In this document: in pieces, positions 12,252 through 25,492 of the stretch
Numbering within the stretch: the first letter of the stretch is position 1
How the letters are laid out: each line of letters begins with the position of its first letter
Source of the DNA: Jacaranda mimosifolia
Lineage: Eukaryota; Streptophyta; Magnoliopsida; Lamiales; Bignoniaceae
Reading direction: 5' to 3'
DNA: 64,000 nt
Assembly: GCA_018894105.1 (NCBI GenBank)
Contig: CM032127.1
Span: forward strand, 5,921,001-5,985,000
Program-made: the position numbers and the translations under genes
Notes under the pieces: generated by a model
The model's database searches: none
Told to the model about the DNA's origin: nothing
Seen by the model: only the letters and a program-made list of their open reading frames with translations

Positions 12252-15129
12252 CACCCCACTCAGGACAATACAAAGCTGAATTATCAACATTTCAATCATA
12301 ATCCGAAACCCAAAATACAAGCAATAGGCCTGTAGAATTTTTTTTTTTTTCAAAACTTCAACTTATCAAGAACAACGGTAATTCAACTTAAATAATTCTA
12401 CCAAACATTTACATACATGCTAGCTCAATTCTTTTATGTTCAACAAAATATATATACACAACCTTAAGGTGTCAGCGTCAAACCTGACATATTACAAAGT
12501 CTCTAAGTTCACCTATAACATTCTAATAACCTATATATATACATATGAACACCTGTTCTATTACAAAAGCATTTCTTCGTTCCAAGTCAGAAATTACATC
12601 CTTTCCTTAACCCTATCTGAAAATAAGAAAAAACTGGGGTAAGTCCAATGGACTTTGTGAGGGATAGCATAATAGGTAGTAATAGAAGTCTGTCGAGGGA
12701 AGAACATCTCAACAGATTCTAAATCAACAAGAAATACATGAACAATTACGATTCAAGCAAGAACAAATATAGCAAACAAGAAACCCTCTTGTCGTATTGC
12801 TCCAAGACAGATTACAACCAATCAAGAAATGAGTACAAACGAGCAAACCTATACAATATATGCATTTCAACAGAACGAGTTGAGACATGCATATCAATTT
12901 GCCTTATTCCAATCAAACAAGTACTTCCACGGCGTAACAGCTTTGCATACAATTGGTTTGCCCATACGGACTGTATGGCACATTGCGGATATCTAAGCAG
13001 ACTGCAAGGTGTGTCCTAAGTATCCTAGCATTCCGCATAGGACTGGCACTAGGTCCAAGTACTATATCCACACAAGTACAACAAGTATCAATCAAGCAAT
13101 TAGATTTGCCGACAAGGTAATATATGAACCACAAACAAGTACAATAAGGCCAACATGGCTAGATAACAAAATAAAAATGAGCAAGTATGCCAGCAAGGCA
13201 TCTGATAACAATTCAAGATGGAAACAAGTACCAAATAATGACAAGTATCGATCAAGACAGATGGGAGTTCTGGGTGCCAGAACAAATAAAAACTAACTCA
13301 ACAGAGTGAAAACAAGTATTAACCTTCACAGGGGTTTACAAGTCAAATAACTGATTACGAACAAGTACACAATCAAGTATAGATTTCAATAGAAATGAGC
13401 AAGTATTATTCAAGCAAGTAACCCTCATAGGGTTTTTACCACAAGAACTGATATGTATATGAAATGCCAGATTGGCAGACCTGCACTGGGGTTCAACAAA
13501 TAAGAAGTAACTTATACAAAGCAAAAACTAGAGCGGTAGACCTTCATTGGGGTTCAACAAACAAGAAGTAGCTTATACAAGGCAAAAACCAAAGCGGTAG
13601 ACCCTCACCTTTGTAACCTCAGAGGATGCAACTCCTGCTAAGTGTCTGTTGGTCCTTGTGACCCACGTCGTTGTCACCTTACCAAAATAATATATTTACA
13701 GTCAGAATCCATTTTCAACTCCCAATACATCATTGTCATGCTTATCATGAATCCAAAACTACTAATTAACCTATTAACATGATAGTTTAAAGCGTAAATA
13801 GCGTTATCGTCCCAATAATGGCTAATAAGGCTAGTATTGCCAGAATTAATCTCGATTTCATATCATTTTCACTTATCAAAAAATAGATTGGTCCTTAATC
13901 ACGTGATCTTTTCATAATGTCACCCTAAATCACAATAATTGCTTAATTCCTCATACTTAATCCCAATAATTACCATTTTAGGTCTAAATCCACAAATTCA
14001 GGTTTAATTTCTTATTAATCTCATTAAATCCAGATTTGGCATATAGTACTCATATCCGAGTCCATAATTATATAATATTCCATCCATGCATGGCTCGTGT
14101 ATATATATAATCCATGATAAACTCATTCTTGCTAGGATACGAAGTTTTAAGCAATACAATATAACATGTATATATATAATCAAACCCCTTTCTAACTCTT
14201 TTACCACGAATCACTCAATCAAAACCTCATATTCAACAATCGAGATGACCGCTGCAATCGTCACGTCGAGGAGCAAATTCTGCCTTAATACCGCCACCGT
14301 CGGAACAAATAACTTTTACCACCATAGTGATCCTCTCGGTGAGAGCTGTCCAATGCACCTTTCAATTTCCTATTCCGCTGCCAGGAAGGATCTCAATCAA
14401 AGCCTCCAAGTTGCAGCACTACCGTCCACCACCGTGGAACCTCCTTCAAATCCCATCGCCGATAGCTCACCAATCTTCAATGCAAGTGCACCCCTAGCTC
14501 CCTCAAGATGTGAGCCACCAAAAACCATGCCTAGAAAACCCAGTTCAGCCCTGTTCCACCATCACCCGCCAACTCCACCGGGGTCAAGCTTCAGTCTTCA
14601 AGTTCTCTGGTGAGTCATCAACATAATAGCTTGCATGTGATGTGGTTGTGATACTGATGGTGTGGGGATGAAAATGGTGGGAATGGCTAGCCAAGAAAGG
14701 TTGTGGCTGGAGAGATCGCTGGAAGGGAAGGGGGTGAGGTCATGGTGAAGGTGAAGAAATGAAATGGGGTGGAATTGCAAAATTGAGATATTTATCGGCA
14801 AATTCCAGATTTTGATTTTGACCCCAAAAAATAAATAAAATCATGCATTTGAGCCCTGCAATTTATTAAAATAAACGCTGAACCCTAGTTGACTTAGAAC
14901 CTTCTATACAAACCCTGATCTTTTCCAAAGTTGTGCAATCAAGTCCTTAAAAATTACGGTTTGGCCCCCCAAAAAGTTTCAAATAAAGTGAAATCAAGTT
15001 TGTTAAAATTATAAATTGACCACAAAACTTCTAAAATAACTAATAAGTTAAAATTCATAGAAATAGATATAATGGTCATAAATTGACAGTTAAATTAGTA
15101 CAAATCAAGAAAATTCTAGGGGTGTTACA
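12247..15129 (-). mobile_element. Solo LTR of a Ty3/gypsy (Del/Tekay-like) element
   Basis: On the plus strand it begins TGTGACACCCC and ends GGGGTGTTACA, the short inverted ends shared by all LTRs of this family here. Orientation is taken from the related element with internal sequence at 29443-38889. It includes a family region near 14240-14600 rich in CCACC/GCCACC and a 3' part with repeated 'aagtcc' phrases. No internal retroelement sequence is attached. Open frames within it are incidental. Confidence 0.8.
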
Positions 15130-15581
15130 ATGTGTGTGTAACTTGCTCAAATTCAATACAAGGTCAAGAAACTGTTTATTGGGTATGTATCACTCATTTT
15201 ATAGCTATTTTTGTAGATAACTTGTTGAGAATGAAGACAATGATCAATTTTGGGATTGTTGAGGAGACATTAAGATGTTTCTATGTTTCAATTAAAGTTT
15301 GAGTTATTATTTAAAAATATTTGTTTAATATTTAAGACAACTTTATAAGGATTGTAAAAGTAAAGATTGATTTTTAAATGTAGGTGCATGACTTCTAAAT
15401 TTACGAATTTGAATAATTTCCTACTGCAATACTTTTGAAGTTCCTTGAATGTGGGGCGTGACACTTGGAAACTAACATGAACTAAAACTTCAATAGTTAA
15501 ATGGTTCAACTTATTTTCTTAAATCTCACCATTCAAATGTTTTGCTATTCCTTGCTTGTGTGTGTGTGTGTGTGTGTGTGT

Positions 15582-15994
15582 TTAGAGGTTTATCAGACTA
15601 GATTTGATAAGAGGATATTTCATTGAGCTTATAATAAGCTCCTAAAAATATTTTATAAAATATTTCACAGTTACATAAGTATTTGATATAATTTTAAAAG
15701 AAAAATGAGATGTCAAGCTCCTAAAATAAAATTGTGGACTTTATAACATCTTTTGAAAAAAATTTGTGGAGCTTTTGACTCATTTTTAAGATTTTAATAC
15801 ATTTCTTTGAATTCACTCATATTAATTACAAAGTTGTCATTAACTAGCATTTTACAAATTCTAAAATTTTATTTTTATCTAAACATTTTAAGAGCTTACA
15901 ATTAAAATAAGATATAACATCTTATGAACTGACATCTTATAAGATATATGAGGTTATAAGATCTTTTAAATAAATTTAGTCAAACATTCTCTAA
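15582..15994. mobile_element. MITE, copy 1 of a three-member family
   Basis: Ends are TTAGAGGTTTATCAGA and, inverted, TTAGAGAATGTTTGACTAAATTTA. The interior repeats words such as GAGCTTATAA and ATCTTATAAG in both orientations. Two relatives lie at 16908-17284 and 24751-25121. No coding capacity. Family type (perhaps hAT) is uncertain. Confidence 0.55.
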
Positions 15995-16907
15995 GTTACA
16001 AAATAATTCTTCTCCTCCTCCTCCTCGTCCTCTCTCTCTCTCTCTCTCTCCCCCCTTGGAAAGTTTATAAATTTTAATATCCTGTTTTAAAATTTTATAA
16101 ACTCTTTTCTTAAAAATTTTATGAAAACACTTTATGATATGTCATAGGGAGGTTGTGAGAGTATTGAGATTCTCCTTTTAAGGAAAAAAAATTATATATA
16201 TATATATATGTATATATTCTTTTATGAATGAAAAGGCAAGAGAAGGAGACCATACTCCGTAGTTGAAGCCCCCGACAGTGTTCATTATTGGCCAATAAAA
16301 GTCCAAATTATTACATAAGTAAGTGTTTTATTTGAAATAAAGGATCGTTGATCCTTCTTTTTGAAATTATTCATTCTTTTCTTTTATTGTTCTAAAATGG
16401 CTGCTTCTAGTTTTTACAATATATGATGTCAATCTTTTTCTTCTTAATTATAATCTTGATATTTAAATTTTCAAATGTTAATGTTATTATGTTATGTAAT
16501 ACTTTATTAAAAACAATGAAAATTCACTAACATCTCTATATTTTTGCACCATGTCATTTGACATGATCCCTAATTCATCGATTCAAATGTTTGGTACGTC
16601 AGACACATGCATGTATACAATTAATGGTGATCTTCTCTATTTTGGTTTTTGACTATTCAAAATGAGAGAAATGGGAATATGTGCCGTAAGTTGAATTTCT
16701 ATCTACCATTAAAATGAGTCAATGTTCTAAGTGTACTGAAAATTCCTTGTTAATTCGGTATGCGGATGGAATTCCAATCACGGTACTAGGACTAGTGTGA
16801 CTCCTTGGGATCCTTCTTGCCTCCGCTAAGTTCAAACAATCAGCAATTATAATTTATTTTGTTATGATAATTATTTTGAAAACTTATATGTAATAATGAT
16901 CACATAA
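15995..16907. other. Non-coding stretch with CT microsatellite
   Basis: Contains (CTC)n/(CT)n at about 16013-16050 and a TA microsatellite near 16190. I see no gene and no clear transposon termini. Confidence 0.5.
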
Positions 16908-17284
16908 TTAGAAGGTTTATGGGTATTAAGCTTATAAAATCCTCTCAAAATATCTTATAAAATCAATATTTGAGAGTTTATAAGGTATCATAAAGTGTTT
17001 GGTAAATTTTTTTGAAAATTGTAGGGTCCCAAAATAAGATGTTAGGTTCCTATATGCTCTTTTTAGAAAAGTAAGGAATTATTAGCTTATTTTTAGAATC
17101 TTAAAAAAATTCTTTTAATCTTAGTTGTATGAAATTACATAATTATTAGTAATAATATCTTATAAGCTCTAAGAACTTACTTTATTCTAAAATAAGATGT
17201 AACATTTTACATGCTCCAAAAATATCTTACAAGACATAGAAACTTATAAGATTTTTGAATAAATTTAACCATGCACTCTTTTAG
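16908..17284. mobile_element. MITE, copy 2 of the same family
   Basis: Same interior vocabulary as 15582-15994 (CTTATAAAATC, AAAATAAGATGT). The terminal region ends AATAAATTTAACCATGCACTC, the counterpart of the copy 1 end. Non-coding. Confidence 0.5.
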
Positions 17285-17564
17285 TATTACTGACGTATCT
17301 ATAATTGGCAATTCAATCGCAACATAAAGAGTGTCAAAAATTCATTTACATAATTTTTACTGCTACTATATATGCATTACTCTTTGGTAATAAATAATTA
17401 ATATAACTTTTGTATGCAATTCTTGCGCTGCTAATTTTTTAAGAGTAACAACTTACACACAATTTTTATCAATATATAGGGAATACTATTGTAATAAAAT
17501 AAAAAACTTTATTGCTAATATAATTAATATTTTGTATATTCTTTCGTTTTCAAGTGAATTCAAA

Positions 17565-20500
17565 TAAACATGAGGATGGTTGATTTTTAATTTTCAAAGT
17601 CACGTGCCCATAATTGTCGACCATTTCTCCATTCAAGAATCGGTGGCTGGAGTAAGCAAAAATACATTCAACAATGGCTTGCAAAGTAGAAAGTTAGTAC
17701 TCATTCATCACTGTCTCGAGAACTACAGCAGTCAATATGATGTGCATGGTTGTCAATTTGTCCCTTTAGAATTTGACATGCTATGTCTAAATAATTATTG
17801 ATCAATAGGATTTGATGCTTAATTTGTTTGGAATTTGATTTTTTTAGTTTGCCACAATTTCGATAATTGAAGAGTAAATTTAACTTGAACAATTAGTCCT
17901 TTTCAATTTTATTCCTTTTTATTTATTTTCGCAAGTAGGAGTATTTCTTCATTACTAATTGAGATAATATTTAGATGAAACTTGTAAAGACACTTTCATA
18001 GCGTGAGCTGAATGAACCATATAAATTGTTCGTACTTTTATCTACTACAAGAAATATAATATAAGTGACAAAAGATAAGTGATAATGTGAAAATTGTCAC
18101 TAATGATTAAGTGATATAATTTTTATTGATATAATTTTTATTATATCACTAATGCTATATCCTAAGTTGCAATATTTTTTAATTTAATATGACATAGCTT
18201 ATGTAATAGTGGTAAGAAGTATTAGTATTTTAAACATATATATAGTGACAATTTAGTGAATATAAAAAATTGTCTTATAATTTATGACAAAATTTTCATT
18301 GATGTTACTATAGACATGTTGTTTGTTGTCAAAAAAGCCAACTTAAAATACGAGTTCACCAATATTAAATTTGTAAAAATTATTATTGTCACGAAATAAA
18401 GTTTTTGATCACTCAATATATATAATTAATGATAATTTTTGAGTTACTACCTACTTTTTTTTATCACTATTTTTTTTATTTTCTTGTAGTGAATTTATGT
18501 CCTCAATTTTTACGGCATCATGATTTTTATAAAAAATTCTCTACAGATGCTATAAATAGTACAAAAAAATTATTATTAATGATATGTATATATACTACAC
18601 TAGATTTAAGACAAATATTATATCTAAATTGTCATTTATGGATTAGTTGTAACAAATGTCTAAAAAAATTTTAGATTAATTTGAATATGCAAATATATTC
18701 AACAAGTCATTACACTAATTAATTATTAATTAATATATAGTAAGAATTCATTCCCGACTTTTATCATTATTGAACTTTTCAAAATCTAAGACAACAATAA
18801 CATAATATGTATAATTAATAACAATAACAACTTCAATATTATCACTAACACATTTATCTCGTCAGTATAGCTAAAACTAAAACGTGCCCATTTTTAGAAG
18901 GAAACAAAACATATTACTTAAAGTAGGAATATGATTGAAGTATCTAATTTTACTCAAAAGTCAATAGGATAATAACAACAAAGAAATCATTGTCCTTATT
19001 TTCTGTCCCTACCACAATAAATATCTACTTCGTAACTTGAAGTTTCCTTCACAAAATTCAAAATTCAAGAATGGCGGTGTTTCTGCTGTTAATTAACCAA
19101 AACTCCACTCGCACGTGCTAAGAAATATTTAAACGAAGAGTACGTTTGAAAGGGAACAAAGAAGTGTTAGAGCCATTCTATTCTTGTAATTCTTTTTTCT
19201 TGTAATACTTTGTAAAATCTTATAATTATGCTTGATTCATCAACTCAATATGTTATACTGATGATATGATAATTATAGTCACAATTAGTAGTCAATATAA
19301 TTATTTTTTTATTTCTTTTCATTAACACATCTTCACGTATAATTTACTCAGATATGAATCCCGAACCTTATACATAGAAGTATGAGGGCGATACCACATG
19401 AATATAGATCACAAAAAAATATTGATAACTAAAGGTGTTACGAATTATTAATGACAGTCTCACTGATAAAATCATCAGTTATATTTTATATAAATATAAC
19501 TGAAATTTTTATTTTGTTACAGTAATAATTGTATAAAATTAATATTGTCATTATGTGTGTGTGTGTGTTATTAACTGTCTAACGATTGTGAATTTCTATT
19601 TGATTAAAATAGTAAAAGATATAATTACATAAAGATATTAACAAATAATTAATTAATATTAACAATTAACTATAACTTAATACCAACAACCAAAAATGGA
19701 CAAACTATTATCAAGGACAAGTACTTTTTTTGGGACTCAGAATTCAAGACATCAAAGTTGTTGATTGGAGCACAACTTTGCCACTTGATTAATATTTTAT
19801 CACAATGTTTTATCAGGTCAATTATATATGTCAAATTAATACCATTATTAATAAGCTTGTGACAGTCATTATTATGACAAAATCATAACTTTAATTAATT
19901 AATGCATATTACTGTAACATTTTTTATAATATTACCACGCACTTAATAGTTGTTAGTAATATTATCTTTTTTATTTTATTTTATTATGATATCAAACTAT
20001 ACAGATATGTACTGTCACATCACAATGTGTAATTTTATTGTTATTAAAGTATCAAAGTTACATGTGACCAAGAAAATGGTCATTAATAATTATTAAAATA
20101 ATATTATGGCTTTTTCTCTCCAAAGAGTATATCCTAATTGACAAGTCAACTTTTCTTGTCCTAAGGCTCTCAAATTACTCAACATGATCATTGACTGGGA
20201 CTTTAATAATATAAATAATCTTTTTTGTTCTCCAAATTTCATGAGGTACCCATATGACTTATGGTCTTTAATAATACAAATAATCTTTTTTATTCTCTAG
20301 ATATCTTGAGGTACCCGTATGACTTATGGCAAATAAAAGTTTTTCATAGTCCGCTCATACTTAATCATAAGACTAATCCAAATTCTAATTCACTTACACC
20401 TACGTAGAATTTAGGAGTATTTCTGTGTATTACTTGGTTCTTTCCTCTCTAAAGTGTATAAAGTTTGATTGGAATAATTTTCCTCTCTAAATTGTATAAA

Positions 20501-20600
20501 GTTCGATTGGAAAATTTTCCTAGCGTGTGAAGTTGGAAACTGCCATATATTTTTCGATATTTTTTTTACTGGATTGGTCACTTATATGGCATCCAGTTAT
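17565..20600 (+). repeat. Diverged tandem unit I (main part)
   Basis: A non-coding unit found three times. 17565-17700 matches 28465-28610. About 18900-19150 matches 29060-29250 and 39680-39870. About 19700-20570 matches 40500-41270 and 42060-42640. The unit resumes after inserted elements at about 23960-24120 and 24640-24700. No continuous reading frame is conserved, and its role is unknown. The copy is interrupted by a CACTA-like MITE at 18043-18491. Confidence 0.6.
18043..18491. mobile_element. CACTA-like non-autonomous element
   Basis: Left end TACTACAAGAAA and right end TTTCTTGTAGTG are near-inverse CACTA-superfamily termini. The interior repeats GTGACA and TGTCACTAA words. I cannot see a clean 3-bp target duplication. 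Confidence 0.6.
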
Positions 20601-20602
20601 AA

Positions 20603-21012
20603 CACTACAAGAAAAAGGAACACTAGTAATAAAATGTTAAGTGACAGTGAAAAATCGTTACTAATTATATATACTATGTAACAAATTTATTTTTTTTCCT
20701 AATAATTATTTTTACAAACTTAACAGTAGCTGGAATAATATTTAAACTTATAAACATTTATAATTAGTGATGATTATATAATGATAACTTAGTGACAGTG
20801 AAAATCTTATCACAAATTTAGTAATTCTTTTTCGTCACTAAGTTGACAATATAAGAATCACTAATTAGTATTGGTGACAACTTAAACATTAGTTTTTGTC
20901 ACTATTTAGTTATATTGTAATAAACTAAAAGTTATTATCACTTAAAAAAAAATATTATTAGTAATAAAATAAAAATTGTTATCAGTTAATACATCATTAA
21001 TAATACTTTTTA
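20603..21012. mobile_element. CACTA-like non-autonomous element, split by a solo LTR
   Basis: Begins with CACTACAAGAAAAAG. It continues with the same GTGACAGTGAAAA and GTCACTAA vocabulary as 18043-18491. The solo LTR at 21013 inserted into it, and a short continuation seems to lie at 23901-23950. The right terminus is not recognisable. Confidence 0.5.
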
Positions 21013-23900
21013 TGTGGCAACCCACTCGGGATAGCACTTAAGTCGAGGGGCCACTTAGTTCAATCTTAAATTGAACCTACAATTCAATCAATAAACCCAA
21101 AAGATTTGAGAGTTAACTTATCAAAACAACGAAAATTTCAAACTTCACTCTACTCCACAATCCGTCAAGTACATATCATAATTCACTTTTCTTACATTTA
21201 ACAAAACATTTACGTGCCTTAAGTTATTAACATCAACATGACATATCACAATGTCTCTAGGGTATACAAAATGTCCCAAAGGAACCCATAGGCATATACA
21301 ATCATTTTCTATTACAAAAATGTGTTCGCCCATCCAAGCCTGGATTTCTAGTTCATCACTTAGTGAGCTATAATCTTAATCATAAGCAGTGGGGATCTGT
21401 TGAGGACAATTCAACTCGGTAGATCATAAGTTAACGTTTAGAATAAGAACAATATCAGATACAAAAAATAATTTTAGCGGATAAGAATCTCTCATTCTTT
21501 ATCGCTCCATGAATAGTGTACAAACGATCAGATGCGGGCAGAATAAACAAGCCGGAGTCAAATGCAGTTCAACGGAACTGGCTCGACATGCATATCATAA
21601 TACCCTTATGCCTCCATGATAATACAATCGATCAACAATAACAATTCAATGGTACAAGCATGACAGCTCGGCAATAATAATGGCACAAGCACGACGGCTT
21701 GGCAATAACAATGGCACAAACATGACAACTTAGCACACCGAAGATGCCTAGAAGTATCCCTAGCACATAAATGAGGCACGATAGATACCTATGAGTATCC
21801 CTAGCATATCTTTGATACCTAGGAGTATCCCTAGCATATCGTTGATACCTAGGAGTATCCCTAGCATATCATAGAGAGATGGAGGATACCTAGAAGAATC
21901 CCTAGCATATCACAGACATATGGATGATACTTAGGAGTATTCCTAGCATATCACAGACATACGAACAATATTAATCAATCGAATTCATTGACAAGGCAAC
22001 AGATAACATGTACAGATATGCTGTCAAGTAAATACCATAATGATTAACAAGTATAATTAAGCCATCATGGCCACATACGAGCAGACAAGTATGCCGGTAA
22101 AGCACACGATAACAAGACAGTAATAGGAAATCTAGCGATACAGAATACAGACAATAGTTTTGGAGAACCTCACAGGGTTTGGAAATCAATAGCAATGATA
22201 ACAAAAATAAAGACAGATATCAGATCAGTAGAACTTAACCAAGTTCAACGATAGCTATGGAATAAACTCATGCAAAGCAAGTGCCGATTGGCAGAACCTC
22301 ATAGGAGTAATAATAATTAACAGAATGCGATAATCAAATCAATACCAACCCTCACAGGGGTTTATCAAGGAAATTCGATACGTACAAGAGTGCCAAATTA
22401 GCAGATCTTCACCTTCGTAGTCTTAGAAATGCTGTCGCCTCCTACTGACCTGTGGGACCCATGTCTTTGTCACCTAATCCAAAAGAATAGGTCCAAAGTC
22501 AAGATCCTCATTCGATCATATAATCATATGTATACAAATCAATGACCTAAAATCGATACTCAAGCGGCTAAATCAATAGCCTCGATAAAGGCATGCTAAT
22601 AGTGTTGATCCCATTAAAGGAATATATAACTAGATCCTAAATCGTTCAGTTGATCTTGCCATAATATACCAAATTGATAACAATGGCCGTATACCTCTTA
22701 AAAATCCCAATTTATCGCCACTTAGGTTCCAAATTCATAAAATGAGGGTTTCTTCACCTAATTAACTTAATTATCAAGATTATTACTGGATATGACACAA
22801 ATTCGGATCCATTGACTTATGTAATTCTATGCATATCTCAATATTTTCAATCAAATCTTTCATATTCCTTGTTTATACAATGCATCATAAAGTTTGGAAG
22901 GTATATACATACACATGCATACAATTTTAACACAAGTTTCTCGTTTTTACCTAATATCTTTTTATCGAAGCTTCGAATGAATGAATAGTTTGTATGCATG
23001 TAATCCTTGCGACGAGATGAAGATTCTGTCTCTTTGCCGCCATCGCCACGCCACCGCCAGATATGGCCAACAACACTACCAAAAGATGCTCCTCAGCTCC
23101 ACGAATCAAACCCCTCAAACGATTTCACCAAACACCGTTGAATTGAAGGTCAATTTTGGCATGGAAGTTTCAGCACTACTATTCACCGCCACGTCGTTTT
23201 CTCCTAATTTCTCTGTCCACGGTGGTCCATTCCCAAAATTGAAGACACCAGTGTAATCCTTAAGCTGAGCCCGTCGAAACCTACTAGTTACATTCAAATT
23301 TTAGTCGCTGGAGGTTGGAAACCCACCAAACTGCATCGTGAGTACTTCGGCCTCAGTTTTTCAACAACCTCACTGGTTGTTTTCGATGGTTCTTGGCACT
23401 GGTGTGTTCACAGAGTTGAGATGAAGAGATTAGGTGGGTTGATTCTAGGTGTTTGGTTGTTGCCTGAGAGTTGCCGGAGAGGGGTAGTGCACAGTGGTGT
23501 TTCGAGAAGAAAATGAAAAAGGAAGGGGAAAAATGGAGAAGAAAAGGGGTAAGCTGTTTTTCAAAAACCAACTTCTAAAAATTATGTTTTCATCCCTAAA
23601 ACTTTATTCCAGCCTTCACTTAAGTCCTCAAAAGTTATTTCATCTTCAATTTCAGTCCCAAACTTAGTTAGTGTCCTATTTTGGCCCCTTTGACCAAGAA
23701 TTATTCTAATTTGACCCTCAAAGTTTTCTAATGTTGGTGAATTGAGTTTTCTTAAACTACAAATTGACCCCAAAACTTTCAAAATTCTTGCAATTAAATT
23801 CTTGTCATTATTTTTTTCGAGCCCTAAAATTCGACCAATTAATACCTTGATTTTCTAAATCCTTATTTTCCAGAAATTACTGAATTTAAGAGGTGTTACA
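21013..23900 (-). mobile_element. Solo LTR of the Ty3/gypsy (Del/Tekay-like) family
   Basis: Plus-strand ends are TGTGGCAACCC and AGGTGTTACA. A perfect 5-bp target duplication TTTTA is at 21008-21012 and 23901-23905. Length is 2888 bp. It carries a minisatellite at 21780-21960 and the family region near 22980-23260. Its orientation is inferred from the internal-bearing copy. It arose by LTR-LTR recombination, because the target duplication is intact and no internal region remains. Confidence 0.88.
21775..21960 (+). repeat. Minisatellite inside a solo LTR
   Basis: About five imperfect direct repeats of roughly 28-45 bp are built around GATACCTAGGAGTATCCCTAGCATATC. The spacing is irregular and there are no unique spacers. 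Confidence 0.8.
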
Positions 23901-24189
23901 TTTTATATTACCACTTATTTTTCACCACTAATATTATATTATTTTATAGCACTAGTTTCACGACCTATGTGTAATTCAAATGCTCCCTTGGATAAAGAGG
24001 TCGAGTGGTACTTTCAAGTTTCAGCATCATGATAAGAATCGAGATAAACAAATGAATACAACGGTCAAGTAAAGCTTCTCCAAATTTGGATACATTGTAC
24101 TCCTACAAAAATCAAACAAACACATCCATCTTTCATTTACTTATTCTGATTTTTGTTTTTTTTTTTTTAAATTTCATTCTTGTTTTTCT

Positions 24190-24635
24190 AAGGGCTGTTT
24201 GTTTACAAATCCACAATACATTTTCCAACTCCCAAAATTTAAACAAACAAATAATACACATTTCCCAACCCCACTCCCAAAATACAAAATTCATTCCCCA
24301 AAATACCCTTACTATTCACACTCTAATACATTCTCCAATACTAGCAACTTGTCAAAATTGTCCCCTTCACATTTCATATATATACACATATTACCACTCA
24401 TTCAATCTATATATACATATATATAAATATTTTAAAAATATCCATTTCACCTCACCAACTCAACCAGAAAGTTATTTATCTGACATCTTGTTCCCTCCCA
24501 AAATACAAACAAACGAACAATTTTCTCCCAACTACCACCCAAAACACAAACAAACAGCCATCACATTCCCCAACTCCACTTTTCAAAAACCATTTTGGCA
24601 AAATACCCCAATTCACAAACAAACAAAGCTTGAGA
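24190..24635. mobile_element. Possible MITE
   Basis: Begins GGGCTGTTTGTTTACAAA and ends with the inverse-like CACAAACAAACAAAGC. The A+C-rich interior has repeated ACAAACAAA and CCCCAA words. The long open frame across it is compositional. Termini are only partly matched. Confidence 0.35.
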
Positions 24636-24750
24636 AACTGGAAAAAGGGCTAAAATTATGTATGATATAGGTTGATTATTATACTATTTATGTGGTACTT
24701 TTAATTGACTCTAGTGACTCATTGTATTACTGAAATCCAAGGATAATATA

Positions 24751-25121
24751 TTAAGAGTTGTGTTTGGCTAAATTTATTTAAAAGGTCTTGTAAGCTCCTA
24801 TATCTTATAAGATGTTCTTGGAGCTTATAAGATGCTAGATTTTTTCTAAAAATAATTTCTTAAAGTGTTTGGATAAAATGAGATTTTGGAGCTTATAAGA
24901 AGTTAGTAATTAGCAAATTAAAATGCTTGTTAATATCTTAAAAATAAGTTAGGAACTCTTTACTTTTTTAAAAAGAGCTTATAAGCTCCTAATATCTTAT
25001 TTTAAGAGCTTATAAGTACTTTTTAAAAAAAATTTACCGAACACTTTTGACATCTTATAAGCTCCCAAACATCTTATAAAATGTTTTGAGGAGTTTACAA
25101 ACTCATCCAGACACCCTCTAA
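24751..25121. mobile_element. MITE, copy 3 of the same family
   Basis: Begins TTAAGAGTTGTGTTTGGCT and ends, inverted, TTTTAGAGGGTGTCTGGA. The interior is dense in CTTATAAG and GAGCTTATAAG. Related to 15582-15994 and 16908-17284. Confidence 0.55.
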
Positions 25122-25492
25122 AATGTCATTTTTATTTTGTTGGAATGATAATTTTGACTTGTTTACTAACAAGGAGAATTGTGTTTGGTAGATAAACGCA
25201 CACATTAATTTCTGCAGAATATGATATCTATCTATCTATATATGTCACTGCTCCATAATAAATGTACACAAGCTTTTGAAGAGCGATACTCCTCTCAGGT
25301 CTTAAATATACTCATATTTGCTTTTTTCTTTCATTCTCCAATCAATTCCCCAAGCCACAAAATTTGAAATAATGCATTCTATATCCACTATCATAAAGCT
25401 AAACTATTTCCCAGTGGTTCAGGGCAAAACACCTAAGGTTCAATAGCCAAAATGTTTCACCAATAAGAATTCTTGCTTATTTAATTTATTTA
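25122..25492. other. Short non-coding stretch
   Basis: I see no gene or element ends here. Confidence 0.4.

Noticed and set aside
14086..14613. 175-codon open frame on the plus strand
   Set aside because: It lies inside the solo LTR, and the equivalent part of the other LTRs (22981-23256, 38054-38434) has different frames. It is LTR sequence, not a gene.
21775..21960. Regularly repeated words that could suggest a CRISPR-like array
   Set aside because: Repeats are imperfect, contiguous and of uneven period, without unique spacers, and they sit in a plant LTR. It is a minisatellite.
24086..24670. 194-codon open frame
   Set aside because: Compositionally biased (Asn, Thr, Ile, Pro, Tyr) over a C+A-rich, stop-poor probable MITE. 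No domain or conservation between the tandem units.
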